The position numbers and the translations under genes were made by a program. Positions 34,006 to 43,016 of a stretch of DNA of 64,000 nucleotides are shown here, one piece after another. Numbering within the stretch: the first letter of the stretch is position 1; the number at the start of each line of letters is the position of its first letter. The stretch is from an uncultured bacterium. GTDB taxonomy: Bacteria > Muiribacteriota > Ozemobacteria > Ozemobacterales > Ozemobacteraceae. The notes below the pieces were generated by a model, which did not search any database, was not told the origin of the DNA, and saw nothing but the letters and a program-made list of their open reading frames with translations. Where the stretch lies: positions 186,001-250,000 of the forward strand of contig CALEDQ010000029.1 of assembly GCA_937949615.1 (NCBI GenBank). Reading direction: 5' to 3'.

Positions 34006-37000
34006 TCGGTTCTGCCCCCAAGTCTTCTTATTTCTTCGCGAAACAGTCGGCGTTTTTCAATGTACTGCTGCTTAACTTCAGCATCCTTTGCGGACCTTGC
34101 CATTTCAAGACAGCGATTTTCGAGAATAACCAGCTCAGCAATCCGGGCCGAATTTTCCCGGGCCATCTTTATGCGCTTACCAGGCTCTACAGCCTCATCA
34201 AAGAAATCTTTCAGATAATTAACGCCGGTATTAGAAATGATCCTGACCGGCGTCGAAAAATTCACCTGTTTTGGCGACATGCCCAGTTTTTTCTGCATAA
34301 AATCATTAACAGCCTGATTTTTTGCCGCCTTTTCGCCTGCGAAAACCATGCCGTAATTGATCAGCCCGAGTGGGCTGAGACGGTCGCTCGCGATTTTTTC
34401 AATACCACCACTTACCAGGGCCCTGGCGTAAGATTCAGTCTGCGAATAGCCGGCCCTGGAATAAGCATCTGCGTCAGAGAGAACTCCGAACAGGTCAAGA
34501 TAGTTGCCGGCGCGTTTGAGACTGCCCTTATTATTTTCGGCCCACGCCCCAATCTTTTCTGACCCACCCTTAAGCATTTCAGCGAATTTGTCGGCAACCT
34601 GACCGGTATTGCCATCTATTGCCCTGATACCGTCAACGCCTGATTCCAGAAACTGGCCAGCCGTTTTACCGGTGCCGCGGGCAGCGGTTTCAAGCAGACC
34701 ATCTGCAAAACGAACCAGGCCGGTTGCCATTTTTCCACCGATATCCAGGCCGGCAGCAAGCATCTTTCGCAAAGCCGCAATACTGCCTCTGATCACTTTT
34801 ATGGAACGGGCAAACCGGCCTGTTTCAGGCAACGCTCGCAATGCGTTCTCGTAGGTTTCAAGGGCAGAATTAACTCTTGCCCCGATATTTTTTATCGAAC
34901 CCGCAAGGGCAGCTAAAGTTGCAGGCAGGTCGCTCAGGCCGAGCTGGCCGTTACGCAACCCCTTCACGCCGGCAACTTTTGTAAAGATGCCTTCATATTC
35001 AGCCAGAGCGTCAGCAAGTGGCTTCGCCGCGTCACCTGCAAATTCGGCCGTATTTCTGACAAGCCTTGCGGCTTTTTTGAAAGCCGCCGCCAGCTGCTCT
35101 GCCATTCTTATGTCCATAGTGTTTCCGTCAACCCCTGCCCTGATGGTTTCAACAACTTCGCTCAACTTTTTGAAGCTTTCTGAAAGGGTTTTCACATTTA
35201 CCGATATATCCTCGACAAAATCAGGGGTTTTGACGTCAGATCCCTGCGGCAGGCCGTCATCACCGGCGGCAAGATAATACTTTTCGGCGGCGCTCATCGT
35301 TTCCTGCGCCAGCTGCCAGTGTGCTTCAGTTACTGCAGCACGCGCGCTGTCGAGATCGCCAATGACTTCGCCAGTTTTTTCATCGTAAACGACGTTGTCG
35401 GCAAGAACATCGAGAAGGTTATAACCCGGATCTTTCCTGAAATCGAGCAAAGAATTGCGTTTATAAGCAGCCGTTTCAAGTCGGAAATAGCTTATCAGCC
35501 TGGCAGTTTTCTCCATCTGCTGAGCTTCTGCCTCGGTTTTCAGTCGACGTTCATCCGCCCGGGCAGCGGCAATTTTCAATGCTGCCTGTCGGGCGAAGAA
35601 TTCGGCATTATCGAGCACAGAGACCGAATCAGACTTGAAAAGATCGAGAATCCTTTTTCTTTCAGGCTCAGGTGCCCAGAATTTTTTCTGCCACTGCCCG
35701 CAGACATTTTCAGCATCGGCTTCGCTCAAACGCTCACCCTCAAATGTTGTGTCTGAACAGACAGAAAAAATTGCACGCCTGATAACATTTAAAACGTCAC
35801 CATCGGACTGAGAACCGCGCAAAACCATCTTAACCTGCTTTGCTTCAGGCCCTCTGCCGATCATTGGTTCAAGAACAACCGCAAAATCGTGTCTTTTGGC
35901 TGCCTCACCGGCAGGCGGCGCCCGCAAAGAAAAAACCACGGAGCTTTCGCCTGGCCCAACCCTTTGAACTGATTTGCCAAGTACCTTACCTGACCAGGAA
36001 TCGACTGCATACAGAGTAAAAGCCGCCGCAGTTTTTAAAGAACTGTGATTAACGATTTTCAGCTCAAGCTGAAAACTTTCGCCTGGACCGACAGTTTCGT
36101 CAGCAGGCGGCGTAATTCTGATGATTTCAAGGCCTGAACCATCAGAAGTAGTCAAAGTATTCTCTTCCAGCTCCTTTGCTTCCTGTCTGATTTCGGCAGT
36201 GGTCTTTCCTTCAAGCAGTTCTTCGATCAATTCAACGGTTTCGTCATCAGATCTGGCAGGGTTGTCTGGAATATAATCAGGAACCAGCTTTTCCAGTCTG
36301 GCCTGAATAGCAGCAATTCTGGCATCCCGGCCAGTAATATCCGGCTGAATTGTCGATGAAGCTGTATTATTAAGGTCAGAACCCGAATCTGTTTTTGAGA
36401 TGGCCGGTTTTTGAATGATCCCGCTCCTGTTGGCCGCTTTTACAGCGTTATCAACCAGCAGGCCGGCAAAATCTTCAAGCGCAGCTACCTGCCTCTTAAT
36501 GAATTCTGGCGTATCCTCATTTTTCATTCTGAACCTGGCAAGACATTCAACCTGCATCTGCTTGAATTCATCCCCGGCAACGAATAAAACTTTGAGTTCA
36601 GGCGCAAAAATCGAGCTATATGCAGTTGCAGCAGCTGTAGAGGTGGATTTTTCTGCATCGCGCCCGGAAACAACCGCTCCATCGCCGGCAATATCGACAC
36701 CACCAAGCATCAATCCACCACCGGCATCAGAAGGTGTCTGAAAAATCAGCGGCGGCGGCTCTTTATTGAGCTCGGTTTTTCGGCTGGTAATTTCGAGGGC
36801 AGCAGCGCAACCGTTCGATTGATAAAACTTTCGCGAGATTTTATGAGCTTCGGCTCGACCGGCGGCAATATCGGCAGCATCCTGGAATTGCTCGTCAAAA
36901 CCTTTTATATAACTCATAAGCTGGCTTTTCTTGAGGATATCTGGGGCATCAAAAATAATCCGGCACGAAATGCCTAATTCTTCCATCTCGGGAAAAACCG

Positions 37001-37334
37001 TGCTTGAGGCTGCTGTTGCTGAAATTGAAAAAGGAATTCCATAATTTGTATTAGGGATCCCGTTTTTTACAAAGCTTTTTTTTACCATTGGTGCAAGCTT
37101 CACCAACGGCTTAAAGCTTATGCCCAGTGTTTTTCCAGAATTGCCGAATAATTCGCTCTCAACAGCTGCCTGAATATCTCTCTGCTGATATCCGACAATT
37201 TCTTCAATAGACGTCTCGCTACCGCGTGCCGCCAAGGCTACCCCTCCAACAGGCAACATCAGGGTTGCCAAAATGAAGAAAGCAGCTGTTCTGACCAACC
37301 CCCGAAGCCTGAATTCATCAAAAAAATATAGCAA
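34002..37334 (-). CDS. Large secreted coiled-coil-rich protein of unknown function
   Basis: A protein of about 1110 residues with a signal peptide (LVRTAAFFILATLMLPVGGVALA). I prefer the TTG at 37332-37334, six bases after GGAGG; the ATG at 37340 touches the same GGAGG and is too close. The middle (about 410-510) holds an Ig-like beta domain (GESFQLELKIVNHSSLKTAA type). Long stretches before and after it are helical and rich in Ala, Glu and Lys, with coiled-coil character. Near the C-terminus a Gly/Ala-rich segment (GYSQTESYARALVSGGIEK) resembles passenger or toxin-like helical regions, but no family is clear. It heads a two-gene operon. Confidence 0.65.
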   Translation of the reverse strand: MLYFFDEFRLRGLVRTAAFFILATLMLPVGGVALAARGSETSIEEIVGYQQRDIQAAVESELFGNSGKTLGISFKPLVKLAPMVKKSFVKNGIPNTNYGIPFSISATAASSTVFPEMEELGISCRIIFDAPDILKKSQLMSYIKGFDEQFQDAADIAAGRAEAHKISRKFYQSNGCAAALEITSRKTELNKEPPPLIFQTPSDAGGGLMLGGVDIAGDGAVVSGRDAEKSTSTAAATAYSSIFAPELKVLFVAGDEFKQMQVECLARFRMKNEDTPEFIKRQVAALEDFAGLLVDNAVKAANRSGIIQKPAISKTDSGSDLNNTASSTIQPDITGRDARIAAIQARLEKLVPDYIPDNPARSDDETVELIEELLEGKTTAEIRQEAKELEENTLTTSDGSGLEIIRITPPADETVGPGESFQLELKIVNHSSLKTAAAFTLYAVDSWSGKVLGKSVQRVGPGESSVVFSLRAPPAGEAAKRHDFAVVLEPMIGRGPEAKQVKMVLRGSQSDGDVLNVIRRAIFSVCSDTTFEGERLSEADAENVCGQWQKKFWAPEPERKRILDLFKSDSVSVLDNAEFFARQAALKIAAARADERRLKTEAEAQQMEKTARLISYFRLETAAYKRNSLLDFRKDPGYNLLDVLADNVVYDEKTGEVIGDLDSARAAVTEAHWQLAQETMSAAEKYYLAAGDDGLPQGSDVKTPDFVEDISVNVKTLSESFKKLSEVVETIRAGVDGNTMDIRMAEQLAAAFKKAARLVRNTAEFAGDAAKPLADALAEYEGIFTKVAGVKGLRNGQLGLSDLPATLAALAGSIKNIGARVNSALETYENALRALPETGRFARSIKVIRGSIAALRKMLAAGLDIGGKMATGLVRFADGLLETAARGTGKTAGQFLESGVDGIRAIDGNTGQVADKFAEMLKGGSEKIGAWAENNKGSLKRAGNYLDLFGVLSDADAYSRAGYSQTESYARALVSGGIEKIASDRLSPLGLINYGMVFAGEKAAKNQAVNDFMQKKLGMSPKQVNFSTPVRIISNTGVNYLKDFFDEAVEPGKRIKMARENSARIAELVILENRCLEMARSAKDAEVKQQYIEKRRLFREEIRRLGGRTE

Positions 37335-37445
37335 ATGCATCCTCCAAATTTTTTTTCAGGCTGGCATGGCAAACAAAACACAGACAAAAAAGATTCAGCC
37401 TCAATTCGAAGCAGAGCATTAAAGCAAAGGTATTGAATAAAGCTT

Positions 37446-39218
37446 TTACTGAGCCTTCATCAGTGCCTGAAGTTCGATTTCGTATTGATGGGCACCGAGA
37501 CCGGTCAAAAGATGAATTACTCCATCCGGTAACGACATTATGCCTTTTACTCCAGCATCGAGAAGTTCTTCGCGATCATAGTTACCACCCTCGCGGAGAA
37601 CAATGCGCAATCTGGTTTCAGCACAGGCTGCGAGTGAGATGACGTTGTCTCTGCCACCAAGAGCGGCAAGCCATTTTTCGCATTTATCGCGTGCCTGCGG
37701 GTCAGCGGCAATTGCCGGAAAACCGGCAACCACAGCGGCAGGACGGCTGGAAATTTCTGCTGCAGGTTCAGCATCGTCACCGGCAGTTTTAAGATATTCT
37801 TCCATTTCGGTTTTCAGAATTTCGGAACGGGTACCAAAAATGGCCTGCAAACCGGTTCCAGCCTCGACAACACCGACTGCCCCCAGCTGTTTAAGGCGTT
37901 CCGGGCTGGCCTTCGAGATATCTTTGAGTTCCATGCGCAGACGGGTAATACAGGCATCGAGAGTAAGAATGTTGCTACGGCCGCCAAAAGCCAGCACCAG
38001 TTGCCTGGCAAATTCATTTTCAGCGACAGCAGAGGGATCTAATTCGCTTTCAATTTCACGGCCAGGAGTCGGCAGGTTGAATTTAACGATAAAAAAGCGA
38101 AAAACGACAAAATACAGCACTGCCCACAAAGGCCCAAGCACAAGAAGCCAAAGGGCATTCGTCGACTTTGAAAACAAAAGAACGTAATCAAATGCACCAT
38201 GCGAAAAGGTCATACCATGTTTGATGCCAAGAGTAATGCAAAGATAGTAGGCAACTGCAGTCAGAACCGCATGCACACCGTAAAGCATCGGCGCGAGAAA
38301 CAGGAAAGAGAATTCAATCGGCTCGGTAATCCCTGTAAGAAATGAGGTAAGAGCGGCAGACCCCATGATGCCGGCCACTTTTGCTTTATTCTCGGGTCTG
38401 GCGGTGTACCACATGGCTGCTGCAGCAGCAGGAAGTCCGAACATCTTGAATAGATAGCCGCCGGCCATATTGCCGGCAGTCGGGTCGCCGGCGGCAAAAC
38501 GATGCAGTTCACCCCTGATAACCTCACCAGCAGTGGTGAATTCGCCAACTTCGAAGAAAAACGGGGCATTCCAGATGTGATGCAGACCAAAAGGCAGCAA
38601 AGCCCGTTCAACAACACCATAAATCGCAAAAGCGGTTGCCGGGCTTTCTGAGGCGGCCCAGCGCGAAAATCTGGCAATCAGAGCCCCAATAGGAGGCCAG
38701 ATCAGACTCATACCGAAGCCAAGCAGAATGGCGACAAAGGCAGTGAGAATCGGCACCAGACGCTTACCTGAAAAGAAGCCAAGATAAGGCGGCAACTGCA
38801 CGCGGTAGTAACGATTGAACAGCCAGGCAGCGACAAGACCGACGAGAATACCGCCAAGCACGCCGGTATCGATAGACTGCATACCCATAACCATTCTGGT
38901 TTCAATGCCGAGAAAACTGGCAGCAACACCCATGGTCGCAACCATCACGGCAAAGCCGACCAGGCCGGCAAGGGCTGCAACACCGTCATTGCCGGTGAGG
39001 CCAAGACAGACGCCAAGAGCACAGAGAAGCGGCAGATTGGCGAAAATGGAACCACCGGCCTGAGCCATGGTTTTCGAAACAACCGCCGGAAGAAAACTGA
39101 AGTTAGAACTGCCTATACCAAGCAGCAGACCAGCAACCGGCAGAACTGAAACCGGCAGCATCATTGATTTTCCGATTTTCTGAAGTGTGGCAAACAGCCC
39201 CTGCAAAAACTTTTTCAT
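37446..39218 (-). CDS. PTS sugar transporter EIICB of the glucose/GlcNAc class with a second EIIB domain
   Basis: A 590-residue inner-membrane permease of the PTS. Residues 1-385 are EIIC, with about ten membrane segments and the family's GITEPIEFSFLFLAP motif. EIIB follows at about 403-478 with phospho-accepting Cys423 in LDACITRLR. A further EIIB-like domain occupies about 513-590, with Cys532 in AACAETRLR. E. coli PtsG ends after one EIIB (about 477 residues), so the extra domain is unusual. The partner EIIA-HPr-EI gene precedes it with a one-base TGATG overlap. Glucose or N-acetylglucosamine is the likely sugar; the fused partner favours the NagE type, by inference. Confidence 0.88.
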   Translation of the reverse strand: MKKFLQGLFATLQKIGKSMMLPVSVLPVAGLLLGIGSSNFSFLPAVVSKTMAQAGGSIFANLPLLCALGVCLGLTGNDGVAALAGLVGFAVMVATMGVAASFLGIETRMVMGMQSIDTGVLGGILVGLVAAWLFNRYYRVQLPPYLGFFSGKRLVPILTAFVAILLGFGMSLIWPPIGALIARFSRWAASESPATAFAIYGVVERALLPFGLHHIWNAPFFFEVGEFTTAGEVIRGELHRFAAGDPTAGNMAGGYLFKMFGLPAAAAAMWYTARPENKAKVAGIMGSAALTSFLTGITEPIEFSFLFLAPMLYGVHAVLTAVAYYLCITLGIKHGMTFSHGAFDYVLLFSKSTNALWLLVLGPLWAVLYFVVFRFFIVKFNLPTPGREIESELDPSAVAENEFARQLVLAFGGRSNILTLDACITRLRMELKDISKASPERLKQLGAVGVVEAGTGLQAIFGTRSEILKTEMEEYLKTAGDDAEPAAEISSRPAAVVAGFPAIAADPQARDKCEKWLAALGGRDNVISLAACAETRLRIVLREGGNYDREELLDAGVKGIMSLPDGVIHLLTGLGAHQYEIELQALMKAQ

Positions 39219-41764
39219 CAGTTTTCACCTCTGCTTTCTTCGATCAGCTTTTTAAAAGCTTTGCGAACCGAGCCGGCATCACTCATTCTGATCGCATCCC
39301 GCACCAGCCGGCTGCATTTTTCTGCCGACAGTCGTCTGACGGTCGCCTTGACCGTAGGAATGACCGGAATATCGACACTGAGCTTGCCGATGCCCATACC
39401 AATCAGCGCGGCAATACCTTCGAGGTCGCTGGCAAGGCCGCCGCAGACACCAACTTCGATCTGGCGTTTACGACCGGCTTCAGCGACGATACTCATCATG
39501 CGCAACACTGAAGGGTGCATGGCATCGATCTGAGCGGCAAGTTTCGGGTGGCCGCGATCCATTGCCAGAGCATACTGGGTCAGATCGTTCGTGCCGATCG
39601 AAAAGAAATCGGCTTCGGCGGCAAATGAATCGGCAAGCAGAGCTGCAGAGGGTATTTCGACCATAATACCGGTTTTTACCGGCGGGATTCCGATCGCCTC
39701 GGCAGTCTGCTGCATAATCTGGCGGGCCTGTCGCCATTCAGATATGTCGGCAATCATCGGAAACATGACCCTGACATCAAATTTCTGCGAAACCCGCAGA
39801 ATAGCGCGCAATTGAATTTTCAAAATTTCGGGGCGGTTGAGGCAAACTCTTATACCACGTTCGCCAAGAAAGGGGTTTTCCTCTTCGGGAATCGGAAGAT
39901 AAGAGAGAGGCTTGTCACCGCCGACATCGAGGGTGCGAATGATTACCGGCCGCTCTTTTCCCATGCGGGCAGCTACCTCAAGATAGGCATCATACTGTTC
40001 ATCCTCTGTAGGAGCCACAGAGCGGTTCATAAAAAGGAACTCCGAACGCAGCAGACCGACTCCTTCAGCGCCAAGCTCGACAGCCTGAGCGGCCGACGAG
40101 ATATCGCCAACATTCGCTGCTACCGTGATTTTTATACCATCGTTCGTGATAGCAGGTTCTTCGGCACGTTTTTTTTCTTCGGCGCGGGTCTTTTCCTCCG
40201 CCTGCATGGTCGATGAAACAGATTCAACTTCGGCTTCATCGGGTTGAACGGTGAGAAGCCCTTCATTGCCATCGACAACTACGGTAATGCCGTCTTCGAG
40301 CTCAAGGGCGGCAGGATCAAGCCCGACAATTGCGGGCAGGCCCATTGAGCGGGCCAGAATGGCGACATGCGAAGTTGCACCGCCTGAAACTGTGCAACAG
40401 GCGACCACAGTTTCCTTATCGATACTGACGATATTCGATGGCGTCAGGTCTTCTGCAATCAGCACCTGTTTTTCTGAGGTGTTGAAGGTCTTTTCTTCAA
40501 TCGACAGAAGAATTCGCAGCACCCGGTAGCCGACGTCGCGCAGATCATTAGCTCTGGCAGCCAGAAGCTGATTATTGAGACTCTGGAGTTTCTGTGCGTG
40601 CGCATTAAAAGCCTTGTGCCAGGCGAACTGCGCACTTTTACCGGCCATAATCGCGCGTTCAACCAGTTCGAGCAGTTCAGGATCCTCAAGCAGATCGGCA
40701 TGAGCGTTGAAAATAGCAGCCCTTTCGGGGTTACCGCTGCGTTTAAGCTTATCGCTGAGAGAAGATAACTGCAGAACCGCCCGTCTGACGGCATTGTTGA
40801 ATTCAGCCTGCTCGAACTTACTGCCACGACCAGATTCAATCAGGTCATATTTTTCCGGTCTGAGTTTAAGCACCCTGCCAATCGCAATGCCGCGTGATGC
40901 GCCGATACCGGCAAGCTGATTGTTGGCAGCTTTTTCGGCCTTACGATATTCGGCAGCAGTTTCGGCAGCGGCCGCATGCAGATTTTCGCCCAGACCTTCG
41001 CGCAACTGGGGAACAATGTGGTCGATGGCTTTTTGAGCATCGGGGCCATTGGCAATCAGAAGAATCTTGTCGTCTTTGATCACTTCAAGACCCATAACTG
41101 CAGAAACGCTGCGGGCATTTGCAGTTCTGTCACCTTTTTTAATCAGCAGTTCACTGTCGAACTGGCGTGCCAGACCAGCCAGAACAGAAGCCGGTCGAGC
41201 ATGCAGACCGGCCGGGTTGACTATAACGATTGAATCGGAAACAACTTTCTGTATTTCGCGGCTGCCGACTGAAGCCTCAGCCGGGGCTGCCGGCACGACG
41301 GTGAAAATGACATCGGAACTGGCCTCGACGGTGCCGGTTTCCTTGATGATCTCAGAAACAGATTCAGGGTTTGAAATTACTATCTGGGTGAGAAGACTTC
41401 TGGCGCTGGTTGCCACAAGATCGGCATTGAAGCGGATCAGCTCCTGCCCTTTTTCAACCAGGTCGCCCTTTTTCACCAGAGCTTCAAAGCCGCGCCCGCC
41501 AAGTTTTACGGTATCGAGACCGATGTGAACGAGAACTTCAATGCCACTGGTGGTTTTGATCGTCAGGGCATGCGACGAAGCGTGCAGCTGAATGATTTCA
41601 CCGGCAACCGGAGCTTTCAGACACTCAGATGTCGGGTCGAGCGAAACCCCATCACCAACGAGTTTTTGTGCAAAAACCGGGTCAGGAATGGTTTCGATCG
41701 GCATGAGAAAACCGCTCAGGGGGGCAAATATTTCGAGGCGCTCGACAGAAACTTTTTCGTTCAT
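39218..41764 (-). CDS. PTS EIIA-HPr-EI fusion phosphotransferase
   Basis: An 848-residue cytoplasmic multidomain protein. EIIA of the glucose type occupies 1-150 (active His80 in VLVHIGLDTVKLGG). HPr occupies about 172-260 (His188 in NPAGLHARPAS, with a regulatory-type Ser in NARSVSAVMGL). Enzyme I occupies about 283-848 (His466 in GGATSHVAIL and a PEP-binding barrel with SIGTNDLTQY). A Glu/Lys/Arg-rich insert lies between the EI halves at about 535-560. This single chain carries phosphate from PEP to the EIICB partner, as in Pseudomonas NagF. The ATG at 41764 has GAGGGAG upstream; a longer frame is rejected for lack of a site. Confidence 0.93.
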   Translation of the reverse strand: MNEKVSVERLEIFAPLSGFLMPIETIPDPVFAQKLVGDGVSLDPTSECLKAPVAGEIIQLHASSHALTIKTTSGIEVLVHIGLDTVKLGGRGFEALVKKGDLVEKGQELIRFNADLVATSARSLLTQIVISNPESVSEIIKETGTVEASSDVIFTVVPAAPAEASVGSREIQKVVSDSIVIVNPAGLHARPASVLAGLARQFDSELLIKKGDRTANARSVSAVMGLEVIKDDKILLIANGPDAQKAIDHIVPQLREGLGENLHAAAAETAAEYRKAEKAANNQLAGIGASRGIAIGRVLKLRPEKYDLIESGRGSKFEQAEFNNAVRRAVLQLSSLSDKLKRSGNPERAAIFNAHADLLEDPELLELVERAIMAGKSAQFAWHKAFNAHAQKLQSLNNQLLAARANDLRDVGYRVLRILLSIEEKTFNTSEKQVLIAEDLTPSNIVSIDKETVVACCTVSGGATSHVAILARSMGLPAIVGLDPAALELEDGITVVVDGNEGLLTVQPDEAEVESVSSTMQAEEKTRAEEKKRAEEPAITNDGIKITVAANVGDISSAAQAVELGAEGVGLLRSEFLFMNRSVAPTEDEQYDAYLEVAARMGKERPVIIRTLDVGGDKPLSYLPIPEEENPFLGERGIRVCLNRPEILKIQLRAILRVSQKFDVRVMFPMIADISEWRQARQIMQQTAEAIGIPPVKTGIMVEIPSAALLADSFAAEADFFSIGTNDLTQYALAMDRGHPKLAAQIDAMHPSVLRMMSIVAEAGRKRQIEVGVCGGLASDLEGIAALIGMGIGKLSVDIPVIPTVKATVRRLSAEKCSRLVRDAIRMSDAGSVRKAFKKLIEESRGEN

Positions 41765-41831
41765 TCGGTACACTCCCTCTGCTTTATCAACCATATACTA
41801 ACAGAGAGGGCCCAAAGTTTCCATAAAATGA

Positions 41832-41843
41832 CGGTGCGCACCG
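41832..41843. promoter_or_regulatory. Palindrome upstream of the PTS operon, candidate operator
   Basis: CGGTGCGCACCG is a perfect 12-base palindrome 68 bases ahead of the EIIA-HPr-EI start. A weak promoter, TGGAAA and TAGTAT 17 bases apart on the minus strand, follows it. Such a site could bind a dimeric regulator. No regulator gene is adjacent, so the role is inference. Confidence 0.3.
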
Positions 41844-41871
41844 GCAAGACGGCTCAGGGCCACCGGAAAAC

Positions 41872-41899
41872 AAAAAACCCCGCCGAAGCGGGGTTTTTG
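41872..41899 (-). terminator. Rho-independent terminator after rplL
   Basis: A six-base-pair GC stem, CCCCGC and GCGGGG around CGAA (41878-41893), is flanked by A and T runs. On the minus strand it ends in TTTTTTGTTTT, 24 bases after the rplL stop. It closes the ribosomal operon before the PTS genes. Confidence 0.93.
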
Positions 41900-41917
41900 T
41901 GAGAGAAGCGGTTAAGA

Positions 41918-42277
41918 TTACTTGAGGGCAACCTTGGCGCCGGCTTCTTCGAGTTTTTTCTTCATCATTTCGGCGTCGGCCTTGGTGAGACCTTCTTTGA
42001 GGGTCTTCGGAACTGCGTCTACCAGGTCTTTGGCTTCTTTGAGGCCCATACCGGTCAGTTCGCGAACGACTTTGATTACGTTGATCTTGTTGGCGCCGTT
42101 GTTTTCGATGACAACGTCAAATTCGTCTTTTTCAACAGCAGCGGCTGCCGGGCCGGCGGCTACCATAACGGGAGCAGCGGCGGTAACGTCGAATTTGGTT
42201 TCGATGGCTTTAACAAGTTCAGAAAGTTCGAGAACGGTCATCTTTTCGATAGACTCGAGAATCTGTTCTTTGGTCAT
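41918..42277 (-). CDS. rplL: 50S ribosomal protein bL12
   Basis: A 119-residue bL12, the multimeric stalk protein that recruits translation factors. N-terminal dimerisation helices (ILESIEKMTVLELSELVKAIE) are followed by an Ala-rich hinge (about 32-48) and the C-terminal domain with NKINVIKVVRELTGMGLKEAKDLVDAVPK. AAGGAG precedes the ATG. It follows rplJ and is the last gene before a strong terminator; rpoB is not next. Confidence 0.98.
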   Translation of the reverse strand: MTKEQILESIEKMTVLELSELVKAIETKFDVTAAAPVMVAAGPAAAAVEKDEFDVVIENNGANKINVIKVVRELTGMGLKEAKDLVDAVPKTLKEGLTKADAEMMKKKLEEAGAKVALK

Positions 42278-42320
42278 TTTATAAACTCCTTATAAGTCTT
42301 ATGCAAAAATCGGGTTGGAA

Positions 42321-42854
42321 TCAGGCAGTCGCGGCTTCGGCAGCAGCTTCGGCGGGGGCGCCAGAGGCTTCTTCTCTTTTCTTGCGAAGAGAGTCGAGAA
42401 CGCCGGCGAGTTTGCGGATCGGGCCCTGAACTGCAGATGCGAGCATGGCAAGAAGGTCTTTGCGGCCAGGAACTTTGGAAAGGGCGGTCAGGTCTGCTAC
42501 GTTGAGCAGTTTGCCTTCCATGTAGCCAGCTTTGAATGTGAACTTCTTGGCTTTGTCAGCAAAGTCGAACAGAGCTTTAACGGGGGCGATCGGATCGTTG
42601 TAACCAAAAGTTACAGCGGTATTGCCCTTCATGTGACCTTCAAGCTCTTTCATCGGGGTGGTGTGAAGAGCACGGCAGAGCAGAGTGTTTTTTACAACTC
42701 TCAGTTCGGCGCCTGATTCACGTACGGCTTTGCGCAGAGCGGTCATTTCAGAGACGGTAACGCCTTCGCAGTTAGCGAGAACCACTACCTGTGATTTGGC
42801 GAGTTTTTCTGAAAATTCCTTTACGTAGGCTTCTTTGTTAGAGAGATCTTTCAA
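42321..42854 (-). CDS. rplJ: 50S ribosomal protein uL10
   Basis: A 177-residue uL10, base of the ribosomal stalk that binds bL12 dimers through its C-terminal helix. The conserved VVVLANCEGVTVSEMTALRK and ELRVVKNTLLCRAL segments are present, and the C-terminus is Ala/Glu-rich. The start is TTG at 42852-42854, eight bases after AGGAGG; an in-frame GTG three codons earlier overlaps that site and is rejected. The transcript ahead of it contains an L10 leader and a terminator-like hairpin, so autoregulation is likely. Confidence 0.96.
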   Translation of the reverse strand: MKDLSNKEAYVKEFSEKLAKSQVVVLANCEGVTVSEMTALRKAVRESGAELRVVKNTLLCRALHTTPMKELEGHMKGNTAVTFGYNDPIAPVKALFDFADKAKKFTFKAGYMEGKLLNVADLTALSKVPGRKDLLAMLASAVQGPIRKLAGVLDSLRKKREEASGAPAEAAAEAATA

Positions 42855-42880
42855 TGTTTTCACCTCCTTGAGGGGGGATA

Positions 42881-42918
42881 AAGAAAAACCGTTTCCGGCA
42901 CCAAAACCGGAAACGGTT
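42881..42918 (-). terminator. Terminator or attenuator hairpin ahead of rplJ
   Basis: A perfect 12-base-pair stem, AACCGTTTCCGG with CCGGAAACGGTT (42887-42898 and 42907-42918) and an eight-base loop, is followed on the minus strand by TTTCTTTATCC. It stands between the L10 leader and the rplJ ribosome-binding site, the right place for an attenuator that sets rplJL output against rplKA. Confidence 0.85.
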
Positions 42919-42930
42919 CGATAATTCTAT

Positions 42931-43005
42931 CGTACTGTCTTCCAGTCTCGGCAGGGAGGCCTTGCGGCCAATTATTTAAGACCTGCGGTCTTCGACCAGT
43001 CTCAG
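42931..43005 (-). ncRNA. Ribosomal protein L10 leader
   Basis: Between rplA and rplJ the transcript contains GGTCGAAGACCGCAGG, then about 25 bases, then CCTCCCTGCCGAGACTGG. The CGAAGACCG(C/T)AGG segment with a returning CCTxCCG side is the hallmark of the L10 leader, the mRNA site bound by uL10-bL12. It resembles the 23S rRNA site they normally occupy. It is followed directly by the hairpin at 42887-42918. Confidence 0.75.
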
Positions 43006-43016
43006 TTCAAGTCAGA

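Noticed and set aside
42852..42863. GTG at 42863 as start of rplJ
   Set aside because: It shares bases with the AGGAGG site; the TTG at 42854 has eight-base spacing.
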